64,000 bases of DNA, from NCBI RefSeq assembly GCF_002216685.1, contig NZ_CP022352.1, positions 930,001 through 994,000 on the forward strand, in the 5' to 3' direction. The notes beneath the pieces are model-generated. The model did no database searches and was not told where the DNA came from. It saw only the letters and a program-made list of their open reading frames with translations. Shown here piece by piece: positions 48,743 to 57,576 of the stretch. The DNA is from Vibrio tarriae. Its GTDB lineage: Bacteria; Pseudomonadota; Gammaproteobacteria; Enterobacterales; Vibrionaceae. How positions within the stretch are numbered: the stretch's first letter is position 1; every line of letters starts with the position of its first letter. The position numbers and the translations under genes were made by a program.

Positions 48743-49069
48743 ATGAAAATATTTTTATGTTGTGCAGCTGGCATGTCGACAAGCATGCTCGTCAGTAAGA
48801 TGGAGCTCTCAGCAAAAGAAAAAGGGATCGATTGTGAGATTTCTGCACATTCTATTGCGGAGTTTGAGGACTGCTTGCAATGGAGTGATGTCTGTTTAGT
48901 CGCTCCACAGGTGAGATTCAAATATGAAGAATTTAAGCGCGCAGCGAATGAGCAGGGTAAAGGCTGCGGGCTTATAGACATGATGAACTATGGCTTATTG
49001 AATGGTGAAGCAGTACTTGAGCAAGCGATAGCACTTTTTAATGCACAACGTATTACAGCGGAGATCTAA
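48743..49069 (+). CDS. PTS IIB, lactose/chitobiose family
   Basis: A small cytoplasmic phosphotransfer protein of the Lac family of PTS (as ChbB). The active-site loop is CAAGMSTSML, with the phospho-Cys at residue 7. The ATG at 48743 (MKIFLC, AGGGG 8 nt upstream) gives 108 residues; the frame is open back to 48701, which would add 14 residues. IIC starts 3 nt after the stop. It passes phosphate from IIA to the sugar crossing IIC. Confidence 0.93.
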   Translation: MKIFLCCAAGMSTSMLVSKMELSAKEKGIDCEISAHSIAEFEDCLQWSDVCLVAPQVRFKYEEFKRAANEQGKGCGLIDMMNYGLLNGEAVLEQAIALFNAQRITAEI

Positions 49070-49072
49070 GTC

Positions 49073-50416
49073 ATGGCATTTTTCGACAAAATTTTAAAAT
49101 TTATAGAAGAAGTAGTGGCACCTATAGCAGGTAAAATCTCTGCACAAAGACACGTCAATGCGATTAAGGATGGCTTTGTATCAACAATGCCATTTTTGAT
49201 TGTGGGGTCGCTATTGCTTGTACTTGCTTTCCCTCCTTCTGAAGGTAATTTTTTCTTTGACGGCTGGCATGGACTCATTGACGTTATCGGAAAAGATAAC
49301 ATCATGGCGCCGTTCCAATTAAGCATGGGTATCTTCGCACTCTATGCAACGTTTGGTATTGCATTCAGCTTGGCTGAATCTTACAAACTGCGCGCGATGA
49401 ACACTGGTATGTTGGCCATCTTCGCATTTTTACTTGCTGTTGCCCCTATGGTTAACGTCGAAATTGGTGGAGTATTACCGGGGGCATTCCTTGGCGGTAC
49501 AGGTGCTTTTACTGCAATTCTTTGTGGTCTTTTAGTTCCTGAAATGCAACGCTTACTGATCAAATACAATATCCGTATCAAGATGCCAGATGCGGTACCA
49601 CCAAAAATTTCTGCGTCATTTGACCTATTAATTCCGATTGTGTTTATCTCGATCATTATTATGTCAATCAACGTATTCTTGGCCCAATATAACCTCAAAA
49701 TTCCATCAGCAATTATGCAGTTATTCCAACCTTTAGTGATGGCATCGGATAGTTATATTGCTTGTTTAATTGCAGTACTTATTGTTCAGATTCTGTGGTT
49801 TAGTGGTATTCACGGTGGTTCGGTTGTGGGCGGTATCATCGGACCAATGCTCCTGATCAACCTAGGTCTTAACCAATCGGCACTTGCTGCAGGTGAGCCT
49901 CTGCCAGCAATATTTATTAACCCTGTTATGGACTTCTTTATCTTCGTTGGTGGTGCAGGTGGTACTTGGGGTCTGGTTGTACTAATGATGCGCTCTAAAG
50001 CTACTCAGCTTAAAACAATCGGTAAAATGTCGATTGTTCCCGGAACATTTAATATCAACGAACCTGTTATTTTCGGTACGCCAATCGTGATGAACCCAAT
50101 TTATTTCATCCCATGGTTACTGGCACCAACAATTAATACAACCATCGTATGGCTTGCATTTAAAACAGGATTTGTTGCAAAAATCATCGCTATTCCACCA
50201 TGGACAATGCCAGCGCCAATCGGAGCAATTATTGCCACGAATTCGGGCACGGCCGCATTAGTCGTACTAAGTAGTGTGATTGTCAGTGCCTTAGTTTTCT
50301 ACCCATTCCTTAAAATTCATGAACGACAACTACTGAAAGAGGAAAATGCACTCAGTGAAGCTGCAGCTGCAAATTCTGATAAAGCCAAGAGGAAATTAGA
50401 TGAATGTCGAAATTAA
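49073..50416 (+). CDS. PTS IIC, lactose/cellobiose/chitobiose permease
   Basis: The 447-residue membrane component of the PTS. It begins with a cytoplasmic helix (FFDKILKFIEEVVAPIAGK), has about ten hydrophobic segments and carries IIC_Lac hallmarks: HVNAIKDGFVSTMPFLIVGS, IHGGSVVGGIIGP and the substrate-site block PGTFNINEPVIFGTPIVMNP. The last 17 nt overlap IIA. The disaccharide is probably (GlcNAc)2 or a similar glycan because of the adjacent GH20 gene; this is inference. Confidence 0.94.
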   Translation: MAFFDKILKFIEEVVAPIAGKISAQRHVNAIKDGFVSTMPFLIVGSLLLVLAFPPSEGNFFFDGWHGLIDVIGKDNIMAPFQLSMGIFALYATFGIAFSLAESYKLRAMNTGMLAIFAFLLAVAPMVNVEIGGVLPGAFLGGTGAFTAILCGLLVPEMQRLLIKYNIRIKMPDAVPPKISASFDLLIPIVFISIIIMSINVFLAQYNLKIPSAIMQLFQPLVMASDSYIACLIAVLIVQILWFSGIHGGSVVGGIIGPMLLINLGLNQSALAAGEPLPAIFINPVMDFFIFVGGAGGTWGLVVLMMRSKATQLKTIGKMSIVPGTFNINEPVIFGTPIVMNPIYFIPWLLAPTINTTIVWLAFKTGFVAKIIAIPPWTMPAPIGAIIATNSGTAALVVLSSVIVSALVFYPFLKIHERQLLKEENALSEAAAANSDKAKRKLDECRN

Positions 50417-50762
50417 TAGCCCGCAGGATATAACCGAAGAATTTCTAATGATGCTGTTATGTCAGGTCGGTGAAGCACGCTCTTCTTGTATGGAAGCGAT
50501 GGCCTTAGCTCGCAAAGAACAGTTTGCTCAAGCGCAGGAAATGTTAGGTGTTGCTGATAAAGCTCTGATTGCTGTGCATAAGTCACAAACTTCCCTTATT
50601 TCCTTTGATGAGGGAGCTGGTAAAGTTCCAATGACATTGATTCTGACCCATATTCAGGATCACATCATGACAACCATGTTATGCAGGGAAATGGCAGAAG
50701 AAGTCATTGCTATTCACAAAAAGCTAGAAAAGGTCGTTCAGTATGAAAAAGCGCATATTTGA
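50400..50762 (+). CDS. PTS IIA, lactose/chitobiose family
   Basis: A 120-residue all-helical phosphocarrier. The active-site motif is LTHIQDHIMTTM, where the first His takes phosphate from HPr and a conserved Asp (QD) binds metal in the trimer. It overlaps IIC at its start (17 nt) and the next gene at its end (20 nt), so the four genes are translationally coupled. Confidence 0.93.
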   Translation: MNVEINSPQDITEEFLMMLLCQVGEARSSCMEAMALARKEQFAQAQEMLGVADKALIAVHKSQTSLISFDEGAGKVPMTLILTHIQDHIMTTMLCREMAEEVIAIHKKLEKVVQYEKAHI

Positions 50763-51623
50763 TTATACCTCCGAGGATTTTCGAAATGCTTCTCGCACAC
50801 AGATCGTTGAGAGTATTCGAAATTCTGAAGGTCGAACTATCATGGTGGAAAACGTTGTTGCTATTACTCCGCCAATTGATGTTGTGTCCGGTGCGGAAAT
50901 AGCTGCCGCTTTCGGGGCTGATATGATTACGTTGAACTGCTTAGACGTAATGAATCCAGCAATAAAAGTGCTTACCAATGATCCTGAAGAAGTGATGTCA
51001 ATTGCTGAGATTAAACGGGCAACGGGGCGTCTGATTGGATGTAACCTTGAACCGATTCCTGATAACGTTAATCACGTTGATATTGGTCGAACGGTGACGA
51101 AAGAAACAGTCGAGCGAGCTATCGAATTAGGTCTCGATTATCTTATGTTGACTGGTAATCCAGGTAACTGCGTGACTCAGGAAACTATTCTGGAAGCTAT
51201 TTCACTGGTACGTAGTGTTTCGCAAGATATCATTATCGTCGCAGGGAAAATGCATGCTGGTGGTGTAGGTAATGACTACAACCTGAGTATAGTGCCTGCC
51301 TTTGCTGAAGCGGGTGCTGACATAATGATGTTTCCTGCACCATACACCACCCCCGGTGTTGATCCAAGTCTAGCGCGTGAAATGATTCAAGCCGTACACA
51401 ATGCCGGAATGCTTGGAATGCTCGCCATTGGTACTTCTCAAGAAGGTGCTGATGAGTCTTACATTCAGCAAGTTGCTTTGGCTGCAAAAGCTGCTGGTGC
51501 TGATATTGTTCATATTGGTGATGGTGGTTACAGCGGTATTGCTCCCCAGAAAATATCATGAAACTTGGTATTACTTTACGTGGTCGTCGCCATCAATATA
51601 AGCGCATGGCTAACAGACGTTAA
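50743..51623 (+). CDS. DUF7916-like barrel protein of PTS operons, with a 3' frameshift
   Basis: Found in PTS operons; biochemical role not known to me. The sequence suggests a TIM-barrel: MVENVVAITPPIDVVSGAE, AFGADMITLNCLDV, GCNLEPIPDNV, LMLTGNPGNCVT, IIVAGKMHAGGVGNDY and HIGDGGYSGIAP. The continuous frame (50743-51561) ends APQKIS. With one more C in the run at 51544-51547 it would read APPENIMKLGITLRGRRH and stop at 51623, the kind of C-terminus seen in relatives, so I give that as the gene end. Whether the shift is biological is open. No phospho-glycosidase gene is in this cluster. Confidence 0.72.
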
Positions 51624-51760
51624 TTCATTCAATTTCATGTAACTATTGACGGATAATGTGGAGACACTTATCCGTCAACATTCATATTTTTATGATTCTC
51701 GTATCTGTAGTTTAGATCGCGAGGGATTCTTCTATGTGATTTACGATAGGATTTATATTT

Positions 51761-54537
51761 ATGAATAAAGTTAAGTTTCCACTTAAATTATTAACACTAG
51801 CATTGGTTTCCCAATTTTCTTTTTCTTCACTTGCTTATGCTACAACGCCGCATCCTCAAGCTGATAAATTAGATTTGCTTTGGAAAGTCGTCGATCATGA
51901 TATTGGCGAGAATATATTTCTTGGAAGTCTAACTATTACTAATAATGGGACGGAAGCGTTGAGTGATCAGGGTTGGTCTTTGTATTTCAACTCAGTTCGA
52001 CCACCAGCCTCAGTGCTGCCTGATAGTGATCCTAATGGGTCAACGCGCGACAACAATTAGCATCCCAACATGTTTCTATCCGTAATGCAGATGTCGCCAA
52101 AAGCGGAGATTATTTCGTTCTTGAACCAACGAGAGGTTTCGCACCTATTTATCCTGGTGAATCTCGCGAAATAATGATCACAGCACAATATTGGCAAATG
52201 CTGAAAAATGATTCGCCGTCTGGTTTCCATATTTCATTCAACGGTACTGCTCCTCAAGCGGTGATGGTGGATGTGTTCATGGATCCCTCAAATCCAAAGC
52301 ATACGCGACAAAGTATCCATGACATTAAGCCTGTTGAAACAGCAGCACTGCGCTTTGCTGAAAATACCTCGGACAAGCAAGTGGTCTCAATTAAGAATCA
52401 AGTTGTGCCACAGTTGCAATCGGTTGAACCGACAGATGGATCATTTTTGAACCTCTTAGGCTGGTTGGCCACAATTAATGCACCAGATAACTTGAAAAAT
52501 GAAGCGCTGTACTTACAAAGTGCTCTGAAAGATCTAATTCAAGGTGACTTTCTCATTAACACCGTGAATCAGTATCCAGACCAACAAATTACTTTGAAGC
52601 TAAATCCTAACCTCGATACCGATGGTGACGGAAGTGCTGATAATGAAGGTTATAAACTCACCATTGATCCATTCAATGGCATTACTATTGAAGGGAAAGA
52701 TGAAGCTGGGGTTTTCTATGGAATTCAAACGTTACGTCAGTTGATCCCATCGGATGTATATAAAAACTCCACTACGGCCTATAAAGAAAAAAATGCGGTG
52801 TTATCTGCGTTTAGTGCAAAAGATGCCCCTCGTTTCGAATATCGCGGTATGATGCTGGATGTATCAAGAAACTTCCAGAGCAAGGAAACCATTTTCAAAC
52901 TCATTGATCTCTTGGCCTACTATAAGATCAATAAATTTGAATTAAACGTTGCGAATGATGAAGGCTGGCGACTTGAAATTCCAGGGATTCCTGAATTAAC
53001 AGAGTTTGGTGCGAAGCGTGGCTATGATCTTGAAGAAGAGCAGATGCTGCACACCTTTATGGGCGCAAGTAACGGTTTTGCAGTCGGTGATGGCATTCAA
53101 GGTAAACCTGAAAATGTGACGGTTGCAAATAAGGGTGTTCCACCAAAGTATCAAGGGTTTGAAGTAGCTCAGCAAAACTTTTTAGGAGAAGGCTGGGGCT
53201 ATTATACGGTTCAAGACTTTAAAGAAATCCTGAAATACGCGGCGGATCGCCATATTGATATTATCCTTGAATATGATTTTCCAGCACATGCGCGAGCTGC
53301 AATCAAAGCCATGGAGTACAGATACAACAAATATAAAGACACCGATCCTGTGGAAGCTAATCGCTATCGTTTGATCGACCCATTGAACGAATCACGTTAT
53401 TACACACCACAATTTTACACCGACAATATGGTGAACCCGGCTCTTGAAAGCACATTCACTTTCTTGGAAAAAGTGATTAGTGAAACCAAGAAGATGTATG
53501 ATTCCGTGCCTGAGGCTGAAGTGACACGTTTACACGGTGGTGGTGATGAGCTTCCACATCTTGGGCCAAATGAATGGTGGGCGAAATCTCCATTAGTGCA
53601 GCAAAACCCAGTGACAGCGGGTAAATCGGATGCCGAGTTGTTCGACTATTTCTTTACACGCTGGGCATCCATTATTCGTCAAAATGGTTTCCAAGTCGCA
53701 AGCTGGGGTGATGTGTTAACCCACAACGGCACGGGTAACGCTAACTATGGTGAACTATTCCCATTATTCTGGAATAACGTTTGGGGTTGGGGGAATGAAC
53801 ACCAATCTTATGTGTTCGCCAATAAAGGCTATAAAGTTGTTCTTTCACATGCAACCAACCTTTACTTCGATCTTGCTTACACCAAACACCCTGACGAAGT
53901 CGGGTACCACTGGGCGGGATATACAGATACGAAAAAGGCTTTCGAATACAGACCATTTAATATCTATGCCAACGGTAAAACCGATAAGTTAGGCAACCCA
54001 GTGGCGTGGAATCCTGATTGGGTTCATCTCACCGAGGAAGGTAAGAAAAATGTGGTGGGCCTTCAAGGGCAGCTTTTTGGTGAGAACTTAAAATCGCCAG
54101 AAATCATGGAATATCTGACATTCCCTAAACTGCTTGGTGTTGCAGAGCGTGCTTGGGTGACAGATATGCCGATTGAAGATGCACCGGATGCAACAGGCAA
54201 AACGTCTATGGATCGAGCGTGGGATACATTCTCTAATACGCTTGGGCAATATGCATTGGATAAACTTGAATACATCCAAGTTGTTGATATTTATAATCAA
54301 GTGCCGAGCACACATGGTGTGAATTATCGTGTTCCTTTACCTGGTGCTGTGATTGAACAAGGCAAACTGAAAATCAATAACCGTTTCCCTGGTTTAACAA
54401 CGCAGTATTCATTGGATGATGGGCAAACATGGATTCCTTACTATGGACCTGTCGATGTCAACCATGTCGCGAAAGTGCAAGTTCGGTCGGTAACTGCTTC
54501 TGGTCGAAGCAGTCGAACGGAATACATTCCTCAATAA
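51761..54537 (+). pseudogene. Secreted GH20 beta-N-acetylhexosaminidase (chitobiase), frameshifted
   Basis: Two frames make one chitobiase. The first (51761-52060) has a signal peptide (cleavage near AYA, about 28) and the start of the CHB_HEX carbohydrate-binding domain (LWKVVDHDIGEN, LTITNNGTEALSDQGW). It stops at TAG 52058-52060 right after NGSTRDNN. From 52044 the other frame reads STRQQLASQHVSIRNADV and joins the second frame (to 54537). That frame holds the rest of CHB_HEX, the GH20b domain, the barrel (RFEYRGMMLDVSRNF), the catalytic Asp-Glu in HGGGDELPHLG (codons 53545-53550) and the C-terminal CHB_HEX_C. The cause is an altered CGCGCG run at 52044-52049 (two bases too many). Intact length would be about 925 residues. 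The enzyme should be periplasmic or secreted. Confidence 0.88.
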
Positions 54538-55183
54538 GCATTATTGCGCGTAGGAATAGCCAGCTTAGTTCCCCCTAAGCTGGCTTTGTTTTTATTCTGT
54601 TAAACGTAGAAAGGGTAGTTTTATAGATAGGAAATTATAAGCTTTGGATTATATAGAGCTGATAAAATTATTTAGTTAAGTAGATTCTTAATTAAAAATT
54701 CTTATTGGAATTCTGAATCATGTAATCGATAGTTTTGATATTTATTTTTGATCTCAATCTTGTTGCTAATAAAAACTTATGAGAACAGATTAACTTTTGT
54801 ATCTTACTGAAAACGTTATGCATTTCATTAGGTATGACAATGTCATTAATTCATATTCCTTTACTTTCATGGTTATATATTTACTTTGGTGTTTATTGCC
54901 ATTTCATTGAAATGTAGATTTAGATCAACTTTTTAAAAAATACACAGAACTGAATTTGAAATGTCATAAACCTGGATTAGGTTTAAAGATAACAAGTAAA
55001 TTGAATTAGCCTATCTAATTGATTGTTTAATAAATAATTTAAAGAAGGCGATGACTTGTTATTACACATTAGTTTTTAATTTTGAGCGTAATATGCCTGC
55101 GACTATTGATGATGTAGTTAATTTATCTGCCGCTTTAGTCGAACAGGCACGAGTTAGTATTGCTGTTGAGAATGGAGTCTTGA
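54538..55183. other. Intergenic region between GH20 and phaB
   Basis: About 646 nt, AT-rich, with a terminator near the left end (54559-54594). I see no credible gene. A 68-codon frame at 55051-55257 overlaps phaB out of frame and is probably not a gene. The phaB promoter must be here. Confidence 0.6.
54559..54594 (+). terminator. Terminator after the GH20 gene
   Basis: A perfect 11-bp stem (54559-54569 and 54576-54586) with a 6-nt loop is followed by TTGTTTTT. It ends the PTS-GH20 cluster. Confidence 0.9.
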
Positions 55184-55924
55184 ATGAGAAAAATCGCTTT
55201 GATCACAGGATCGAAAGGCGGGATTGGTTCTGCAATTTCAACCCAGTTGGTCAGTGAAGGTTATCGAGTCATTGCCACTTACTACACGGGCAATTACCAA
55301 TGTGCGTTAGATTGGTTTAATGAAAAACAATTTACCGAGGATCAAGTACGCCTCTTAGAGCTAGACGTCACCAATACCGAAGAGTGTGCTGAGCGTTTAG
55401 CCCAACTGCTTGAAGAAGAAGGCACCATTGATGTGGTGGTTAATAACGCAGGTATCACGCGTGACAGTGTGTTCAAGAAAATGCCCCATCAAGCATGGAA
55501 AGAGGTCATAGATACTAACCTCAATAGCGTATTCAATGTCACCCAGCCTTTGTTTGCCGCTATGTGTGAAAAAGGGTTTGGTCGAATCATCAATATCTCC
55601 TCGGTTAATGGTCTCAAAGGTCAGTTTGGTCAAACTAACTATTCGGCTGCCAAAGCTGGGATGATTGGTTTTTCTAAAGCATTAGCTGCAGAAGGCGCAC
55701 GCTACGGTGTGACGGTTAACGTGATTGCACCCGGCTATACGCTGACGCCAATGGTTGAGCAAATGCGCGCTGAAGTTTTGCAATCCATTGTGGATCAAGT
55801 GCCCATGAAACGCTTGGCTAAGCCGGAAGAGATAGCCAATGCCGTCAGTTACTTAGCCAGCGATGCCGCCGCCTATATCACAGGGGAAACCTTGTCGGTG
55901 AACGGCGGCTTATACATGCGCTAA
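55184..55924 (+). CDS. phaB: Acetoacetyl-CoA reductase PhaB
   Basis: An NADPH-dependent short-chain dehydrogenase making (R)-3-hydroxybutyryl-CoA for polyhydroxybutyrate. The 246 residues show the Rossmann motif GSKGGIGSA, NNAGITRD, the catalytic Ser in NISSVNG and Tyr-Lys in NYSAAKAG. The ATG at 55184 follows GGAG. It heads the gene order phaB-phaA-phaP-phaC, with 12 nt to phaA. Confidence 0.95.
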   Translation: MRKIALITGSKGGIGSAISTQLVSEGYRVIATYYTGNYQCALDWFNEKQFTEDQVRLLELDVTNTEECAERLAQLLEEEGTIDVVVNNAGITRDSVFKKMPHQAWKEVIDTNLNSVFNVTQPLFAAMCEKGFGRIINISSVNGLKGQFGQTNYSAAKAGMIGFSKALAAEGARYGVTVNVIAPGYTLTPMVEQMRAEVLQSIVDQVPMKRLAKPEEIANAVSYLASDAAAYITGETLSVNGGLYMR

Positions 55925-55936
55925 GTAGGAGGAAAT

Positions 55937-57142
55937 ATGGAAAAGATCTATATCGTGGGCGCAAAGCGCTCAGCTATCGGAGCTTTTGGTGGTTCACTTA
56001 AAGAGTGTTCGGCAGGTGCTTTGGCAGGGCAAGTCATCCAAGCCGCTCTTGAAGCCGCACAAGTCAAACCTGAAGCTGTTGATGAAGTGATTGTTGGTAA
56101 CGTTGTGAGTGCCGGACAAGGCATGGGTGTTGGGCGTCAAGCGGCTTTAGCAGCTGGCGTTCCACAGTCGGTTCCAGCTTACAGCATCAATATGGTGTGT
56201 GGCAGTGGGATGAAATCGGTGATGGATGCAGTTGCGCACATCAAAGCGGGGGATGCTTCTGTCGTTGTGGCTGCTGGTGTTGAGGTCATGTCACAAATCC
56301 CATTTGTTACGCCTGCCAGCTTACGAGATGGGCAGAAAATGGGAGCGTTTGAAGTAAAAGATCTGCTCATTCATGACGGTTTGACCGATGTTTTCAATCA
56401 ATATCACATGGGTGTGACGGCAGAAAATATCGCCAAACAGTTCGACATCGCTCGTCAAACACAAGATGAGTTTGCGCTGGCAAGCCAAATGAAAGCGACA
56501 GCGGCTATTGAGGCCGGACACTTCAAGCGAGAAATTGTGCCTATTTCGGTCAAAAAACGCCGTGAAACCGTCGTGTTTGATACGGATGAATACCCCAAAC
56601 CGACGACCACGTTGGCAGCATTGCAAGGCTTGCGCGCTGCGTTCGATGCTCAAGGTACGGTTACCGCAGGTAATGCTTCTGGAATTAACGATGGTGCCAG
56701 TGCGGTGATTATCGCCAGTGAAAGTGCGGTAAAAAAACTAGGCTTAACCCCTATCGCAGAAATTATGAGTTATGCACAAACAGGGTTGGATCCGAAAGTC
56801 ATGGGTTTAGGGCCTGTGAGTGCAGTCACTCAAGCATTAGCGAAAGCAGAATTATCTATCACTCAGGTTGATCTGTTTGAACTTAACGAAGCGTTTGCTG
56901 CTCAAGCATTAGGTGTCGTTTACGGTTTAGCTGAGCAACACGCGATTCAACCTGAGGCGATTTTAGAAAAAGCCAACGTTAATGGCGGTGCCATTGCGTT
57001 AGGGCATCCACTAGGGGCATCGGGTAACCGCATTCTGGTGACTTTAATTCATGAATTACAGCGTCGCCAAAAACACTATGGCGTTGCTTCACTCTGCGTC
57101 GGCGGTGGCATGGGCACCGCGATCGTGATTAAAACAGTTTAA
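55937..57142 (+). CDS. phaA: Acetyl-CoA C-acetyltransferase PhaA
   Basis: A biosynthetic thiolase joining two acetyl-CoA into acetoacetyl-CoA. The acyl-accepting Cys88 is in NMVCGSGMKSV; the other catalytic residues are His in GGAIALGHPLGASG and Cys in CVGGGMG near the C-terminus. Length 401, normal. The start follows AGGAGG. phaP follows after 29 nt. Confidence 0.95.
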   Translation: MEKIYIVGAKRSAIGAFGGSLKECSAGALAGQVIQAALEAAQVKPEAVDEVIVGNVVSAGQGMGVGRQAALAAGVPQSVPAYSINMVCGSGMKSVMDAVAHIKAGDASVVVAAGVEVMSQIPFVTPASLRDGQKMGAFEVKDLLIHDGLTDVFNQYHMGVTAENIAKQFDIARQTQDEFALASQMKATAAIEAGHFKREIVPISVKKRRETVVFDTDEYPKPTTTLAALQGLRAAFDAQGTVTAGNASGINDGASAVIIASESAVKKLGLTPIAEIMSYAQTGLDPKVMGLGPVSAVTQALAKAELSITQVDLFELNEAFAAQALGVVYGLAEQHAIQPEAILEKANVNGGAIALGHPLGASGNRILVTLIHELQRRQKHYGVASLCVGGGMGTAIVIKTV

Positions 57143-57171
57143 CTTTAGATTCATTCACTAGGAGATAACGT

Positions 57172-57519
57172 ATGTACACGGAATTTTTTAAAACATTCAG
57201 CGATCAAACTGAGAAGAACTTCGAACCGTATATCAAGTTCAACAAGTTGGTGACCAAGAATGTTGAAGTGCTGACTGAGCTACAACTCAATGCCATCCGC
57301 ACTTATAGCGAGTTAGGTCTGGCGCAGATGAAAGCTGCCAGTGAAATCAAGGATGTAACCTCTTTAACTGCATTTAACTCACAGCAGTTAGGCGTGCTGA
57401 ATAAACTCTCTCAGCAAATGATGGATGACAGCAAAAAACTGCAAAACATCGCGAAAGAGTTTAAAGATGATGTAGAAAAACTTGCCTCTGAAAACCTTAA
57501 GACAGTGACCCCTGCGTAA
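57172..57519 (+). CDS. phaP: Phasin PhaP
   Basis: A 115-residue, almost entirely helical amphipathic protein of the phasin family that coats PHA granules. Typical features are an N-terminal FFKTFSDQTEKNFEPYIKF and repeating heptad-like stretches (LTELQLNAIRTYSELGLAQMKAA). The ATG follows AGGAGA. A strong terminator directly after it would limit transcription into phaC, giving more phasin than synthase. Confidence 0.92.
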   Translation: MYTEFFKTFSDQTEKNFEPYIKFNKLVTKNVEVLTELQLNAIRTYSELGLAQMKAASEIKDVTSLTAFNSQQLGVLNKLSQQMMDDSKKLQNIAKEFKDDVEKLASENLKTVTPA

Positions 57520-57530
57520 CACTGTATTTC

Positions 57531-57556
57531 GCGCCGCCTACGGGCGGCGCTTTTTT
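57531..57556 (+). terminator. Internal terminator between phaP and phaC
   Basis: An 8-bp GC-only stem GCGCCGCC / GGCGGCGC (57531-57538 and 57543-57550; 4-nt loop) is followed by TTTTTT. It sits 11 nt after the phaP stop and 20 nt before phaC. Confidence 0.9.
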
Positions 57557-57576
57557 CTGTTTTAAGGAGTAAGTGT

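Noticed and set aside
55051-55257. A 68-codon plus-strand frame just before phaB
   Set aside because: It overlaps phaB by 74 nt in another frame, its second half is simply phaB read out of frame, and it shows no recognisable features.
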